64,000 bases of DNA from Polydactylus sextarius (lineage: Eukaryota > Chordata > Actinopteri > Polynemidae). Of the stretch, positions 26,901-41,561 are shown one piece after another. The stretch is taken from positions 12,258,679 to 12,322,678 of the forward strand of contig CM028923.1 of NCBI GenBank assembly GCA_016801845.1, in the 5' to 3' direction. Every line of letters begins with the position of its first letter. Within the stretch, counting starts at the first letter, position 1. Below the pieces are notes generated by a model. The model worked only from the letters and a program-made list of their open reading frames with translations. It made no database searches and was not told where the DNA came from. A program made the position numbers and the translations under genes.

Positions 26901-29900
26901 CTGGTCCGGACGCACGCTGTGGTTCAGATGATGCCTTTTAAGGTTAAATGCTGTACCAGCTAAACTGGGACTTCTTATGATGAAGCAGTGTGTGGAAGGA
27001 TGTGTGTGTATCTATGTTGTGTGTCCAGCAGTCTGATTAGATAACCCACAGAATAAGTTAAACTAAAGCTGAGGGGAACAGTAGATTTTGCTGCAGTGCA
27101 GTCTTTTCAGATAAAAGATTGAAGTGAAAGTAAAACTACAGTATAAAACATAGATTAATCACTTCATAAACCGATAGGTAAAGTCCAATAAATAATCATA
27201 GCAACATCCACCTGCTACTTAAGAATGTGGAGTGGAAATATGAGAAGGACAAGGTAGTTTGTCTGACTTGGGCTGATCTCGATGCACAGTGCTGATCGCA
27301 GCCATGGAACTTTAGCAGTGTGGGAACGGGGATTTCCAGCGAGCCGTAGACTGACGGCTTCACCTCGGGACGCCACGCACAGACAAAGAGCGATGAGGAA
27401 GAAAATACGACAGCAGCACTGCGAGCGCTAGAGGGCAAGCTTAGAATAACCTCGCCATCTACCTGAGACGAGGTTGACGGGTTCGAGGCTGGCACAAAGA
27501 AAGACACGCACACACACACTAACACACAGCCTGATGCAAGCGTGGGGGATCAAAGGTACATAGACACAGTTGTAGACAAGCAAACACACGCAGCCCAAAA
27601 AATAGTTAACACAAATTCAGGACTACCTATTCACACACTGACAACTATGTGTGAGTGTGAGTTTGCATGTTGAACTGAAACATTTCTGACATTTCTCGCT
27701 GTGTGTTTCTTGCCCAGACTCCCTCTATGCTTGATCCCACCAGATGATACAGGTAGCTACAGTATACACTTGATTCTAAGAGTGGTCCATAGAGATTTCT
27801 GTACTACATGTTTACAAGAACATTTCTCACGCAAAATGATTTTACCAAAAACCTTGATGTTTTTATGGCTTTGACCTTAGACCACAGCCAGTTTTATTAC
27901 TTTTGCAGTCCCTCACAAGCAGATGTTTGCAGTTTCTAAAGTTAAGCTTGTCTGTGCACGTCATCTGCTGATGCTTTTCAACTTTGACTTCATCCACCAG
28001 GTGAAAGTGCATGTAAACATCACGCTGTGTGGCCATATCTTGTGTCGCTAACTGTTTTTCTTTGTGAAATCAACTAACAAATCAGTTTCACATTTGCTTA
28101 GTTTCCCCAGGTAAAATAAGAGGCCAATCAATTTATTAACCTATCAATAATTACATGAAATCACATAATGAACGATGAACCTTTAAAGGTTTCCTGTCTA
28201 TTGTGTCTTTAAATGAGAGATGCACAAAAGTCTATTTTTGTGTTACAAGACTTTACTTTACTGTCTGCAAACAAGTATAGACTCAAAAGGCATTAAACCA
28301 GCGTTAGTAGAATTACCAATATGTCTTCACCAACCAGTCCAGTTGCTCATAACTTATGCCCAAAAACATGTTGCATGATAATGACCAACAAAATCATATC
28401 ACTTTGTTGAGTCTGTGAACATTTCTGACAACGTTTTAGTGATTCCTTGAAAGTCATCATGACATATCTTATTCAAGAAGCCAAAAACATATTTGTGAGG
28501 TCACAGTCACTTTACTTTTTGACCTTTACCCACCAAAATCGCAACAATTAGCCTTTGACTGTGAGTGAACATTTGTGCCAATTTTGAATGGCTTCTCTCA
28601 AGGCACTCATGAGATATTGTGTTCACAGGAAAAAGATGGATGACCCAAAAATATAAAGTAATAAACATAATACTAAAAATAACTAAATTTATTTAAAGAT
28701 CCAGATATAATCAAACTCAAATTTTGTTAAAGCTTTATATTAGGGACGTATGTGTATCTGAAGAAGACAACAAGTGCAACACCTGCAATGCCAAAATAGG
28801 GTATGGAGAGACGACACCAAAAACTTTTTGCAAATTTGGTAAACCTGGAAATAATTGAAAGGAGTCAATGATTCACAAGCAAAAAGTTATAAAAATACCA
28901 CTTTACCACTTCAAACATAAAAAAAAAACAGAAAACCTAAATGAAACATAATTGCAATCGGTGCACTTCTACTTTATGTATAAAGTCCACGATGCATTTT
29001 TGGTTCTAATGCTCTATTTCTTTCCTTTTTCTATTATTGCTTCTTTAAAACAGATGTATTTAAGGCATTTAATGGGACAGATTCACCCATAATTCAAGTC
29101 TTTGAGTCAACAAATTTTAAGTCACCCTCCCATATGAAATTGTTACTTCAAGCATCCAAGTTGCTTTTATTAACTTCTAACTGTCATCTGTAATACATGT
29201 AATCAACAACTGAACAGGTGTTGGTTTGTTATGGCTGTGGTTGGTGTGTGTGTGCGTGTGAGTGTGTGCACTCTCATACAATAACAACACAGCACCTGCA
29301 GCTGTTTACCAGCTCATATAATAACTCTGCTCACACAGGCAGTGAACCCTTGTCCTTCTTTAAACCAACGAACCCATTAATGGTCTTGTACATTGCAGAC
29401 TTGAAAACTGTACAGAAACTTCCATGAAAATCTTCAGCAACAACATTTCCTCCTGTTTTGATTTTCAGTCTTGAATTTTCCCTCACATTTGCTTCCCAGT
29501 TGCTGTCAGGATGACATTTATCAAGCCTTTGGATTTTATGTGATTTACTGTGTTTCTCCCAACATGTTTCGCTTTTACCAACAACACTATGACTGGTCAG
29601 GCTAAGCAGCTGCGCCTCTGCCAGTTTTCCATAGATCATCTGACTTCTCTGAAAAGGCAGAGAAGCTGATATGGTTGTGATTAAGAGCTTTTTTAAAATC
29701 TTATTCACACAGTATCCATAGTGACCAAGATATAAAACTTAAAACAATTCCCATAACTGTTTTCCTCCACCTTATAATGAACACTCCCAACCGGGAGTAC
29801 ACTACTCATCACATCCAGACACAACCACCAGTTTCTAGACCCATGGGGGTTCTTACATGCACAACCCCACCCCTTTAAAATATGAAGACTTTTACATGTG

Positions 29901-31038
29901 CAGTTTGTTCTATTCTATGTCCATTCCCTCCACATTGAACATGACTGAAAAATTCAGCAATAAACAAACAGACATATTTTATATCCTTAAGGTCCTCAAT
30001 CCAGGCTGACTTGGTCCTTGTAAACACAGATTACATAACAGCAACACATAACAACGCTGACATACAGGAACACTCATTTTAAAAGTATGCTGATGGCTAA
30101 ATTGCTGTTTTTTTGTCCCTGGGGCTATTTTTCTCTCTCTGAGTGTATGTGTGTGTGCAGACTCACTCATCTCCATGTATTCAGGTGTGAGGCCTTCAAA
30201 GGCGGCCAGGGCATAGTCCAGGTTCCACTGCTGCGGAGGCCTCTCGTCCTCAGTCTCCTTCTCTGCTGATCCTTTAGCCTTCAATGAACGAACCAGCTTC
30301 TTCAGTTTCCTGTCAGGACAGAGGAAGGCGTACTAAGAGAATAATCACATTTTTAAAAGACTTTACTTTCAAATTACAAGAATGTAATGTTACTCGGGGG
30401 TGACAAATTCACCCCCTACTTTAACAAATGTAGTTTATGGTCGTAAAACTAAATCAAATGTGACTCTGGAGAGGTGGCTTTATTTTTTTTTAAGTTAGAT
30501 TCACTTGTATTTCATATTCTGTCCCTGATAAATAAAATTCTAGTATTTACAGTACCTCTGAGAGGCTCAGTGATTTTAACTTGAACATGTGGGTGGTGTT
30601 GGTGTAAAAGATGTGTCCTCAGTAAACTTTCTCCAGACCAACGTAATTACTGCTTGTGCAACATTTTAAGCCAAACAAGTATTTACAGAGCGCAGTAACA
30701 CTGACATTTTACTGAAAACTCACTCAAGTTGAAAGCCAATGTGTTAAGGAAGGTGAAACGCTTCCAAAGAAGCTGCTCGACTGAAAATTGGAAGGTGTGC
30801 AGTTAAGAGGGAGGGCAGAGGGAGGCCAGGTACAAAGACAGAGATAACTGTGTGCACATGTAAATAAATGTGCGTGTGCGTGTGCATGTGTGTGTGTGTG
30901 TGTGTGTGCTGCTAGTAAAAACTCCAATAAAAGCAGCTAAACTCTCAATTGCATAATTTATGTGGTTAGCACACAAACACAAGGAGTTACAGTTCCATGG
31001 TATATGCAGGGAGGCAGTGAACACATAAATGTTTACTG

Positions 31039-31072
<34 letters not shown>

Positions 31073-34000
31073 TATATGATGTTCAGAGCAACACACTGAG
31101 ACTCACTGGTTACTGATTTTGGTCTAAACAGAAACTGGAGGTTTCTGATATAATTCACTTTAGTTGCAACTGCAGTGTTTTGCAGTGTTTCAAGTGACGT
31201 CATAACTGGACATGAAGCTTCTGAAAAATGCACGAGAACCCTCAACTTGAATTACTACTTTGTGGTTGTACGCCTCCTCTAACCAGTCCAGTTGCAAGTA
31301 ATTAGCGCTTGAATTTATGTGTTATGGCCAAAAAAAACATGTTGTCTGACCTTAAACTTTGACCTTTGACCACCAACTGTAATCAGTTCATCCTCGAGTC
31401 TAAGTGAATGTTTCTGCCAAATTTTAAAAGATTCCCTCGAGGCCGTCTTGAGATATTGCATTCACAAAAATGGCACAACAAAAAAACATAAAGCCTGAGG
31501 CTTTGGCTGCTGCCAGCACAGAAGTATAAACATGTCTCCAGACTTTCAGCTGGGAAATGTTTTAATGCGTATAAAATGTGCAATTGTAGCAACATGTATA
31601 GCACCATGCATACCAAGATGGTGCAAGTCCAAAAAGTCACAAAAATTAAGTACGGAAAGTTCTTCTCAATTTCAATTAAAGGGAAGTGTAAACAAAATTT
31701 GCTCTTTTTCAAAGAGATAATAGTGGCCAACAAGTCGTCAGTGCCAAAGAATCATAATCTTCATTTTGCATACCTCAAGGGCCACACACACAAATGCATA
31801 GCAGATAGAAGACATTTTGGTGATTGTCTTGTGCAGTGGTACAAATGCAGAACTTCCTGTTGAAATTCACATTCTACACTACATGTACTGATCAGGTGAC
31901 CAGAGATACTCCATCACTGTATGGGTGTGATATATTTGGGGGTTTTCACTCTGTGGGCAAACCCATCAATATACAGACAACAGAGATGATATAACAGCTC
32001 ACGAACAGGAAGTCAAAACATCTTGATCACCACCTGGTGGTGGGATCCAAATGTGCAGGATTTGCAGCATCTGAATACAGGATATTTTGGCTTAATATTT
32101 ATACAGTAGGTGGAGGTAGAAACACATTGTCCATCTTTATCACAGTTACAAGGTGGTGATTGTGTTAATCAGCAGGGCAAATAATTTCCTGTCTAATCAC
32201 CACATCTCTCCCTCCTTCTTTAGAGCTACATCTGTACAAACTCTGACCTAGTTCAGAGGCTGCATCCTTTGAAGCCATATTTTCAAACTCAATATGGCAC
32301 ACTGAGTTGTTAAGATTGTTTACCAGGCTTTCACTGTAGACTAGCAGTTAAACTTTTTCTGCTCTGTATGGATTTAAGATGAGAATGAAGCTGTTGTGAA
32401 TCTGCTCCTCAGGCCTCTGAAGCCTGCTGAAGTGTTTCTCTGGGTCTTACCTAACCCTGATGAAGTTTACACCACATGCCTGACTTCACTCAACGACTTC
32501 TGATCCTGATAAAACCACATTGCTGATTTGCATTTTAAAGCCATGCTGCTACTGGTCGACCCTGAGGTGTGAAACCTTTTAGATGGATAAATGTAAAGTG
32601 AAGTAGACAATGGTATGTAGCTGATATGAGGGTATGTGCTGTGGCTCGCTGATCCCTCAGGACGTCTTGAGGAAACTGCAGAGTTTGATGAGAGTCATCT
32701 AAGAGGTCAGGAGGTCAATCTGAGCATACAACAAGTAACAGTGTGGCCCGAAGTCAAATGGCACCACTGTTGTGTGGCAGTTGTTATAAACAGAGTTGAC
32801 CTCTGACCTCTGAGATTTGCGTGTAAAAGCTGAGATATTGCACAAGGTGAAGTGCCACTGTACAGACACGGGAGGAATGTTATCAGAACAAGAAAGGGGA
32901 AAGACAGGAATGTTGTAGGAGCTTGTGAGTGAGCATGTGTAAATATAGGTCTGAGTGTTAGGTGACGGAGACATCAGACACCCCCTCTACCTTTAATCCT
33001 AAAGTCTGTCCACTTTGTTACTCACTCCTCTGTACTTACGGGATGCCGATTTCAAAGATGTTGTTCTGGATTAGCTGCTTCCCCAACATGATGATGCTGA
33101 GCTGGATGCACAGTTCAATGAGGCAGCCACCCGGAGCGCACTGATAGAGACAAAAACACTTAATTTGTGGACTCATTCACTATCACTTTATGTTTTATAC
33201 CCAATCACCCAAAATGAAATACATCTCTGATAAGATAAAGGAACTGATAACAAACCTCTTCCATCCGATAATCATTAAAGACATAAACATAATTTCCAGG
33301 TCGACCTGCGAACCTGTGGAAACACAAACATATCATACAGACTCAGATGTTTTACTTGGCTCTTTTGAAAGGAAGAGTCTTTTAGTGCAAGGTATCAACT
33401 GAGACATGTGAGTGAATATCCCTGCTCTAGAATTAGAAAACTAGAATTACTGACTTCTAGACCTCTGTCAGCCCAGTTATAGCTAATTAGGGCTTAAATT
33501 CATGAATTATGAACAAAAACATGCTCTGTAAGGTCACAGTGGGAGAGGCCAGGGAAAGTAAGAAAAAAGATATGTTGTATTAAATGTAATAAATCATTTA
33601 ATAAAGAATTTAAATTCTTAAATGGTTTCCACTTAAATTGTGAGTTCATTTTATTTACATCCTTTGTGTGATTCATTAACTGATGCATGTAGAGGATAAC
33701 AGACTTTTAACACTTGCTTTGCATGGCATTATTGTAATTGAAAGACAATTGACAATGACATTAAGAGCACTGGGGTTGCGCAATAAATGTGCAAATGTTC
33801 CAAAAACTGAGTGCACATTATATTAAAATGTGTCCTCAATTTACAATAAATTTTTTTTATATATATTGATATATTTTTTCTGTCCATGGCCTCTCCCAGG
33901 CTCCATGGTGACCTTTGACCTTTGACCACCAAAATGCAATCACTCTTTGAGTCCGAGTAAAGGTTTGTACAAGACATTTGCTCAAGGGAGTCTTGAAATA

Positions 34001-37000
34001 TCACATTCAAAGGATCACACACGTCATTGTGAGGCTGCTAATCAGTTCATCCTTGAGTCCAAGTGAAAGTTTGTTAGATTTAAAAGGATTCTCTCAACGT
34101 GTTGTTTAGATATTGAATTTTACGAGAATGGGATGGTTGGACAACCTGAAAACATAACACCATAAAACCAGCAAACAGACCACAGACACATCTTAAACTA
34201 AACAAACTATTTTAAAAAATCTTCTGTCTACAACTACATTGTCACAAAGTTCAAAACAAAGCTGTTTTTCTAAGCTCATAAAATATTGACATTTTGGTAA
34301 TACATGATGCAGGACTTACCGTCCCTTGAAGAAAGCCACGTAAAAAATGGGTGCGTATGCGTTCATGAACTTGAGCAGGAAGGCTTTCAGGATTAGACGT
34401 TCCTCGAAGTTTGTTTCAGTTTTAGGGATCTCTGAAATACATTTAAAAGTGAAACTTTTATTGTTGATGTGGTTTTGTCTTGTCAGAAGAGAAAAAAATA
34501 CATATAATGTAGAACATTTATATGTCAACATGCTGGGTTTGGTCTAAATTATGTCATATAAATGAATGTTAAAGTTTTCCACACGTTCAGTGTGTTCGGT
34601 GTAAAATGATGCTGTCAGTTTGACTCTTAGATTTGAGTTATAACGGGATCACTGTGCTGGAAGTAGGTTAAAATACTGACATATTTCACATGGCATCTCC
34701 TCTTTCTCTCACTCCCACACACACTTTCCCTCTTTCTCCTCCCCATTCTTTTCCTCTATTTCTGAGGCTCTGAATATGAATGTAAACCTCCTGGGATTGG
34801 GACTGAGGGGATGGTTGGAGCATGAAAGCATCAAAGTTTCATCAAACTGTCTACCAACAGACAGAGGGACTCTCTCACAGATGCTTGGATGATCCCATGA
34901 TGTAAAAATGTCTGTTTTTGTTTTGTACTTTTCCCTTATTATTCATTAAATGAGTCACAGATATTGAGAAACACTGGTGACTGATGCTTAATTCTCGTTA
35001 GTAAAATGTAAAAATCAGAATCAGGGAAAACCCAGTTGGACATTTTAACAAATTAAATTGTTTTGCCTCCACCAACCAGTCCGGATTAACTTATACCTGT
35101 GATTTTTTTAAAAACCTAACTAATAAGGTCACATTGATCTATTACAATCAACATCTCATCAGTTCATTCTTCAATCTAAGCGAACAAGTGTTACTTTTGA
35201 CATTTTAACAAATCCAATGAGTTAATCCTTGATAAGGTTTGCTCCTTCAATTCAGTGCATTGCAGATATATCACTTATATCACATTAGGTCCAAGTGTTT
35301 GATCCAGTTTTAATAAAATTCTGCTCTGCTCTTTTGCTAGTTTGTTCTTGTCACCTGGACCTTTAACCACCAACATCCAAAAATTCAACTTGTGTTAAAA
35401 TGAATAAAATTGTATAATTTCTCTCAAGGTGTTCCTGGGATATTGTGTTCACCCTCAAGGTTATCTTACTACTGCTTTAGACACATTAGGATCTTTAAAC
35501 AATCACATTGTAAGAGTAAATGTGTCTCTGTACCTAGCTCCGTCAGCCACACGGCCACAGCTCCGTAGATTTCATCGAGGATCAGAATGACCACAAGGTT
35601 AATGATGACTGCAGTGGCCGTCACCGTCACCCGAACATTGGACTTGGTCTCAGGGTCGGGGCTCATTGCCATCAGTGCCGACACAGTGATGCGGTAAATA
35701 ATGACCCCAAAAACTGCTGAAAATGTCAGTCCAAACTGGGAGCAAAAAAACAGATGTAAGAAGAATATATTATTCATTACTCCATCGTATATGTCTGATA
35801 GTCATCGTGCAGTGGCTGGAATTAATATTTCAAGGAAGAGATCCATGTAGGTTATTGAACATGTGCATTAACTCCATTACATACATGATTATTTTTCATC
35901 CATGGATGTAGAGAAAAATGATTCCTAGTAACGCTTCAACCTGATCTTTATGTCCTCACCATGAAGAGGATAGAGGAAACGTTGATGAAGTATCCAGGAA
36001 GACGGTCTTTCCAGGTCAACTTGTCTATGGCAGTCTGACAGGAAGGATTGAAAGAACAGGGGAGATAAAGAGGATAAAAGTGTACAGTTGAATATAATGA
36101 ACTTTGTTTCAACAGCTCTTTTTGGGGGCCGAGGGTATGGTTCAGAATACAGAGCTTCCTACAGAGACATAGAAAAAGACAGAAAAAAATGCTGTTGCCT
36201 CCATAAAAATAAATCTCAGTGTCCTTCCTCCTTTCAAATGGTTTGTAAAAAGTGAATGGAGAGTTGGAGCAGCAGCAGTGATCTTGGCATCTGTATGTCA
36301 CACAGGAATCATTAATACATCTCAGCAGAGAGAAATACAACAAGCACAATGAACCGTTTTACAGTTTATAGCCCAAATCTGAAGACTGGCTCAGAACAAT
36401 TGTTTTCAGTCCACAGAATTTCAAATACACAGAAAACCAGGAAAAGGATTTATGTAAAATGTGCGTAACATCAATACTGGTACTGCAGATAACTACATAA
36501 AAAGATGTGGATTAGTAATGTTATAGTGTATAAAAATAAAATAAAAAATGACACGGCTAACTTTTACATGTTTTTATCCAGACATTAATTATGACAATCC
36601 CACTGGCTATAAAAGGAGAACATCTGCAAATTGCAAAGTAACAGTACAAGTAATTATTAAAAACATGCAACACAAGGTGAAAACTGGCTTTATGTTTTGG
36701 TCTGAACAGAACAGTGAGCTTGGTAATTAATACATTTTATATTGTTTAAAATATTACATTCAAGGTTGTGCAATGACAAAACCTTTTTTGTTTGTTCTGC
36801 AGATTAAACATTGATCTCAATATGTTGGTAAGTAGATTTATTATCTTCTTTCTTGTCTTTGGCCTGAGCAAGGCTCAGTTTCACCTTGTTTCCAGTCTTT
36901 ATGTTAAGATAAACTAATCATTTCCTCATAATAGTTTCATATTTACCAGAGAATATTAGAGGCAACGATCCTCTTATTAAACTCCTGGCTGGAGACCAAG

Positions 37001-37718
37001 GATTATATTTTCTTATGATAAAACATAATTCAATAAATCACATGACATTGACTCCCTTCCATCTCCTTGGCCTGATCTTTAGGAGTCAGAGTCTAATAGA
37101 ATTAAAGTGAAGGGCTTTTAACATAATCTTATAGGAAATCCAGCTCAAGAAACTGTCAAAAGTTCTCTTAAAGATGAACAAAATCTGTCATAAAATACAC
37201 TGTCCTAACATATCAGTGTGCAATAAAGTTGAATCTGGTATTCAAGAACAGTAAATCCCTTTTGTTCTTCATATTTTTGGCAGACAAGACAAAGTATGCT
37301 ACAGTTACATCCAATAAAGTCAAAGAATGACAGTTTAAAGTTAGTCTCAACACAAAGCCAGGGATGATCTGTCCCAGATGAACTCAGTTACTGAGGTTCT
37401 GGAAGATCTGAGCAAAACAAAAACTATTAGTAAGAAATACCATTAAAGGCTTTCTTAATTTCCTCCAACTTGCTGACTCTTCATGGTTCGCTGCCCTGAA
37501 ATTCAGTCAGAGATTCTGACCCACTTGTGTCAAAAAGACAAGCTTCAAACAAGTTGTCTTTTGTCTGTTCATGGTCAAACATGGTTTGATCTCTGCAAAG
37601 ACAAATGCTGCATCCTCATACTCAGGAATGTGACCCCCTTCACCCAGGCATGAGAGATTAGAGGTGTAAACACACATATACTTACATGGGCAGGCTCGGG
37701 CAGAGACAGAGAGGAATT

Positions 37719-37803
<85 letters not shown>

Positions 37804-40800
37804 TGACAGACAGACAATCTGGGTTGAAAGCCTTCAATATTGAGAAGCAACAGTACCATCTAGTGGATAGATTGGCACATTACAATCAATAATATTTTAT
37901 AATAATAATAACAATCTTCTCTCTGGTAAGACTTATACTTCTGGCTGCTATGAAACAAGGATGCAGGGTGGGGGAACTCCCATGATGGACTGTGCACCTC
38001 CTGACAAGGCAGATGGCCGCCCACTCTAAATCTTGCTCTGCTGTCAAAAGGGAGTTTTTCCTCCCCCACTGTTGCCAAGTGCTGCTCTCTGTTTTTGTTG
38101 TAAGATTGTACTAGACTAGCAACCTGTCCGGGGCGTATCCTACCCCCTCTCTAGGTGAGCTGGGGTTGGCTCCAGCCTCCCAGGGCCCCTTAGCAGGTTC
38201 AGTGATATAGGTAATAGACAGACGAACTGACCTGTAGACATCAAAAACAAACTTTACAAACTAATTATACTATTTGCAAAAAAGACCACTAAAAAGACCA
38301 CTGGTTTAAATTGAACTGAACAAACAAGCTGCTTGTGAGTATCCATGTATTTTTGTGTAGCAACACATAAATCTTCTCTCTCTTTTATAGCCATATTTCT
38401 CCGTATGACTCAAACTCACATTATTACTAAAATCTGTTTCAGTAATGATTTCATATTACTGAGGGGATTAAATGTATCTTATTGTGTGTCTACATCTTCA
38501 ACTGATGAACATAAGCAAATACTATGTTGAAATGTTCTTATATGAGACCATGGAGAATTCATGTTATTGCCTGAAACACACATCACAGTCTTGCTGTGTC
38601 GGGCAGACTTGTCAATTAGACATAATTACAATCTCAGGTTGATAATGAAAAAAGCTAATGAGTTATCTGACTAGAATGCAAATCTACCATGACCAGCCAG
38701 GTTGACAAGGAGCCAATGAATCATTTTCATGAAAGAGATACTGCAATATTTTTTGAATGTTTGCATACTGAGCATCACCTGAAGATCCTTGACAGGTGAC
38801 AAGCTATAGACATTCTGCCCTTCAAACCTTGATTCAGATGTGACTGCTCTGAGATCACTCTAATATTTTATACATTATATTGCATATATGTAGATGTGTT
38901 AACACTGTAATTGTTCATTAGAAAACTTCTTCAACAGCCTTTTCCGCCTAAGTATTAAGACGTCACAGCAGCAATTAAATGAGCAAATTACAGTGTGATT
39001 TATCATCTATATAAGATCTGTCGCAAGTTTGAGAAGTGTGGGACAGTGTATTGTAATGAAGTACAGTAGCTCAGTGTGCAGGTTGTATGCCTAATGAGTG
39101 GGTGAGCAAGAGCTGACGAGAAAGAGGGGGAGAGAGTGAAAGCAAGTGCGTGAGGCTGTGGGCCAGAGCAAAGAGTTAGAAGTGAAAGTGAAAGTGTTTC
39201 AACTCTGATATCATTAACATCTAATTACACAAAAATGTGCTTTTTTGCAAAGTCCATTATGGAAATTTGTTCTTTGATATTTGTACGCTGATGATTAACC
39301 ATTATACGACTCAGTTAATCTTGTGAATTAAATGAATCTATTTCATAAAAGTACATAAACAGTTTTTTATGATCGAACACTCAATAATAAAAAACATATT
39401 TAACTTTTCTTAAGAAATAAAAAGTGTCTGCACTTGTTTGTATTTAAGTGTTCACTTTAGTGACAGATTAACACAAATTTTTTAGCCGGACCTACAAAGC
39501 GGTCTGTTAAGACCCTTGCAGATTTGAGCAGAAGACAAAATTTATGTCAAGGAGACCATGAATTGTATTTTACACATGCAGACGAGTTGCCAAACCTGAG
39601 GGATTGACTTATTGAAGGACAAAAAGACTTTCAGAGTGGAAGTGTGTGAGTGTGTACGTGTCCATGTGTAAGAAGGATGTGGTTGATGGGGACAGCCATC
39701 AGAGAGGAGCAGCAGGAAATGGGTCAGGTGTTATATTTGGCGTGTAACCTCCGTTGAGGAAAACCCAACAAAGGCTTTGTCTCGTGATGGAGAGTCACTT
39801 ACTCATTTCTCTGCTCATCCTCCTCTCTACCTTTACCTGTACTTTTCTCCTTGTGTCCTTGTGTGTGTGTGCAAGTGCTGAAATGAGGATGTGTTATTTT
39901 TCGAGGAACTCCTGATAGTAATTCCCCAAACAGTCTCACAATGACAACTGGACAAAGTCAATCAAAAAGACATCCTTTTTACTGTATATTAAACTCAATT
40001 CTGAGGCTATAGAACCATGAAAACCCCCACCCAATGACTCAGTGGGTCAAAATATAGTTTACATAGTATGAACACTACTTCCCACCATCCATCCATGTAA
40101 AATGTTCCCTGATGATTGATTGGACTGAGACCTGGGGACTTTGGCACCAAATCAACACCATGATCAAATTGGTGTGTTCTTCAAACCATCCATAACCATT
40201 TCTGCAGTGCAGCAGGAACATTATCCTACAGAAAGAGAACACTGCAATTAGGGTAAACTGTTTCCACAAAAAGATAAACAACAAGGTTTAGGTAGGTGGT
40301 ATTTGTCAAAGTAACATCTACATGAATGGTCTGATCCAATGTTTCCCACCAGAACATTGTCCAAAGCATCAAACTGACACCACTACCAACAACTTATCTT
40401 CTCAAGGTTCCATGTTTCCTCAGATAAGCAACACAGACACAACCCCAAACATCCATCAGATGTAAAAGAAAATTGTTAATCAGACCAGGCCTCCTACTTA
40501 CAAAGTGTAGTAGGAAGCTTAGATACACATTATATGCACTTTTAGTAGTAGAGAGGGATCAAAATGGACACCCTGATAGGTCTGTGGCTGCATGGCCTCA
40601 TATCCCACAAACACACAGTGATGTGCTGTATGTTTGCTTTCTATCAGAGCCAGCGTTAACTTCTTCAGTAATTCAAGCTACAGTAGCTCTTCTGTTGAAC
40701 CTTCAGTACTGAGCATCAACAAGCTTTTGACTCCCATGATCCTGTCACTTGTTTTCCTACCACTGATGTTAGGCACTGACCTTTGCAGACCAGAAAAGCT

Positions 40801-41349
40801 GCAGGTTTGAAGATCCTCTGCCTCGGTCAACCAACCGTCACAGTTTGGTCCTTATCAGTATCACTCACATCAACTTCTAGGACAAAATGTTCACTTGTTG
40901 TCTGATATAATCCACCCCCTGTGCATATATCCACACTATATTCACTTATGTACTGGATCTGAAGACCCTGGAGAAGACTTCTTGGTACTCTGAGCCAGAT
41001 GAGAGTTTATACAGGCTTTCCACGGGTCAATTGTTTAAAATTAAATGTAAAGTCCTTTTTAGTTTGACCTTTTCTCAAACATGTCTCTTGTTATTAGCAT
41101 TGACAGGTGCTAATTTAAGAGATGTCTGTCACTGAGGATCAGGCATGGCTTCAGTTAATAAATAAACTTGGATAAAAAAAAAAAAAAAACACATTAATAG
41201 AGTTACAAACAGTGACTGCAACACACAACAACAAATATATAAAACTATTAACCACTACAGTTGTACTCTTCATGTATATACATATAATTAACATTGATTA
41301 GACCCAGTAGAACATTTCAGTGTCTCAGGTAACAAATCAAACAATTCAA

Positions 41350-41405
<56 letters not shown>

Positions 41406-41510
41406 TCACCATAGTGACGGTCACTAATCTTACCCCTGGCTTCCTGCCCAGCATGCATCACTCCCACTCAAACACCCTCCCTCTGCTTCTCTCCATCCCT
41501 CTATTTCTCC

Positions 41511-41561
<51 letters not shown>

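Larger units (their letters stand above)
25496..30166 (-). other. ano2: ano2 intron v19-v20
   Basis: 4.7 kb. It holds two DR1-repeat loci (copies 3 and 4), a hairpin cluster at 26242-26287 and a CpG-rich patch at about 27280-27520. The rest is ordinary AT-rich intron with no exon I can support. Confidence 0.7.
30310..33039 (-). other. ano2: ano2 intron v18-v19
   Basis: 2.7 kb with two GT/CA microsatellites and one DR1-repeat copy. No exon-like sequence seen. Confidence 0.7.

Noticed and set aside
27196..27525. Minus-strand frame of 109 codons over the CpG-rich patch
   Set aside because: No flanking phase-matched splice sites that would join v19 and v20, which already fit each other directly. 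Kept only as a CpG-rich finding.
37507..37859. Overlapping minus-strand frames with long Cys-Val runs
   Set aside because: Translation of the (AC)40 microsatellite; no coding evidence.
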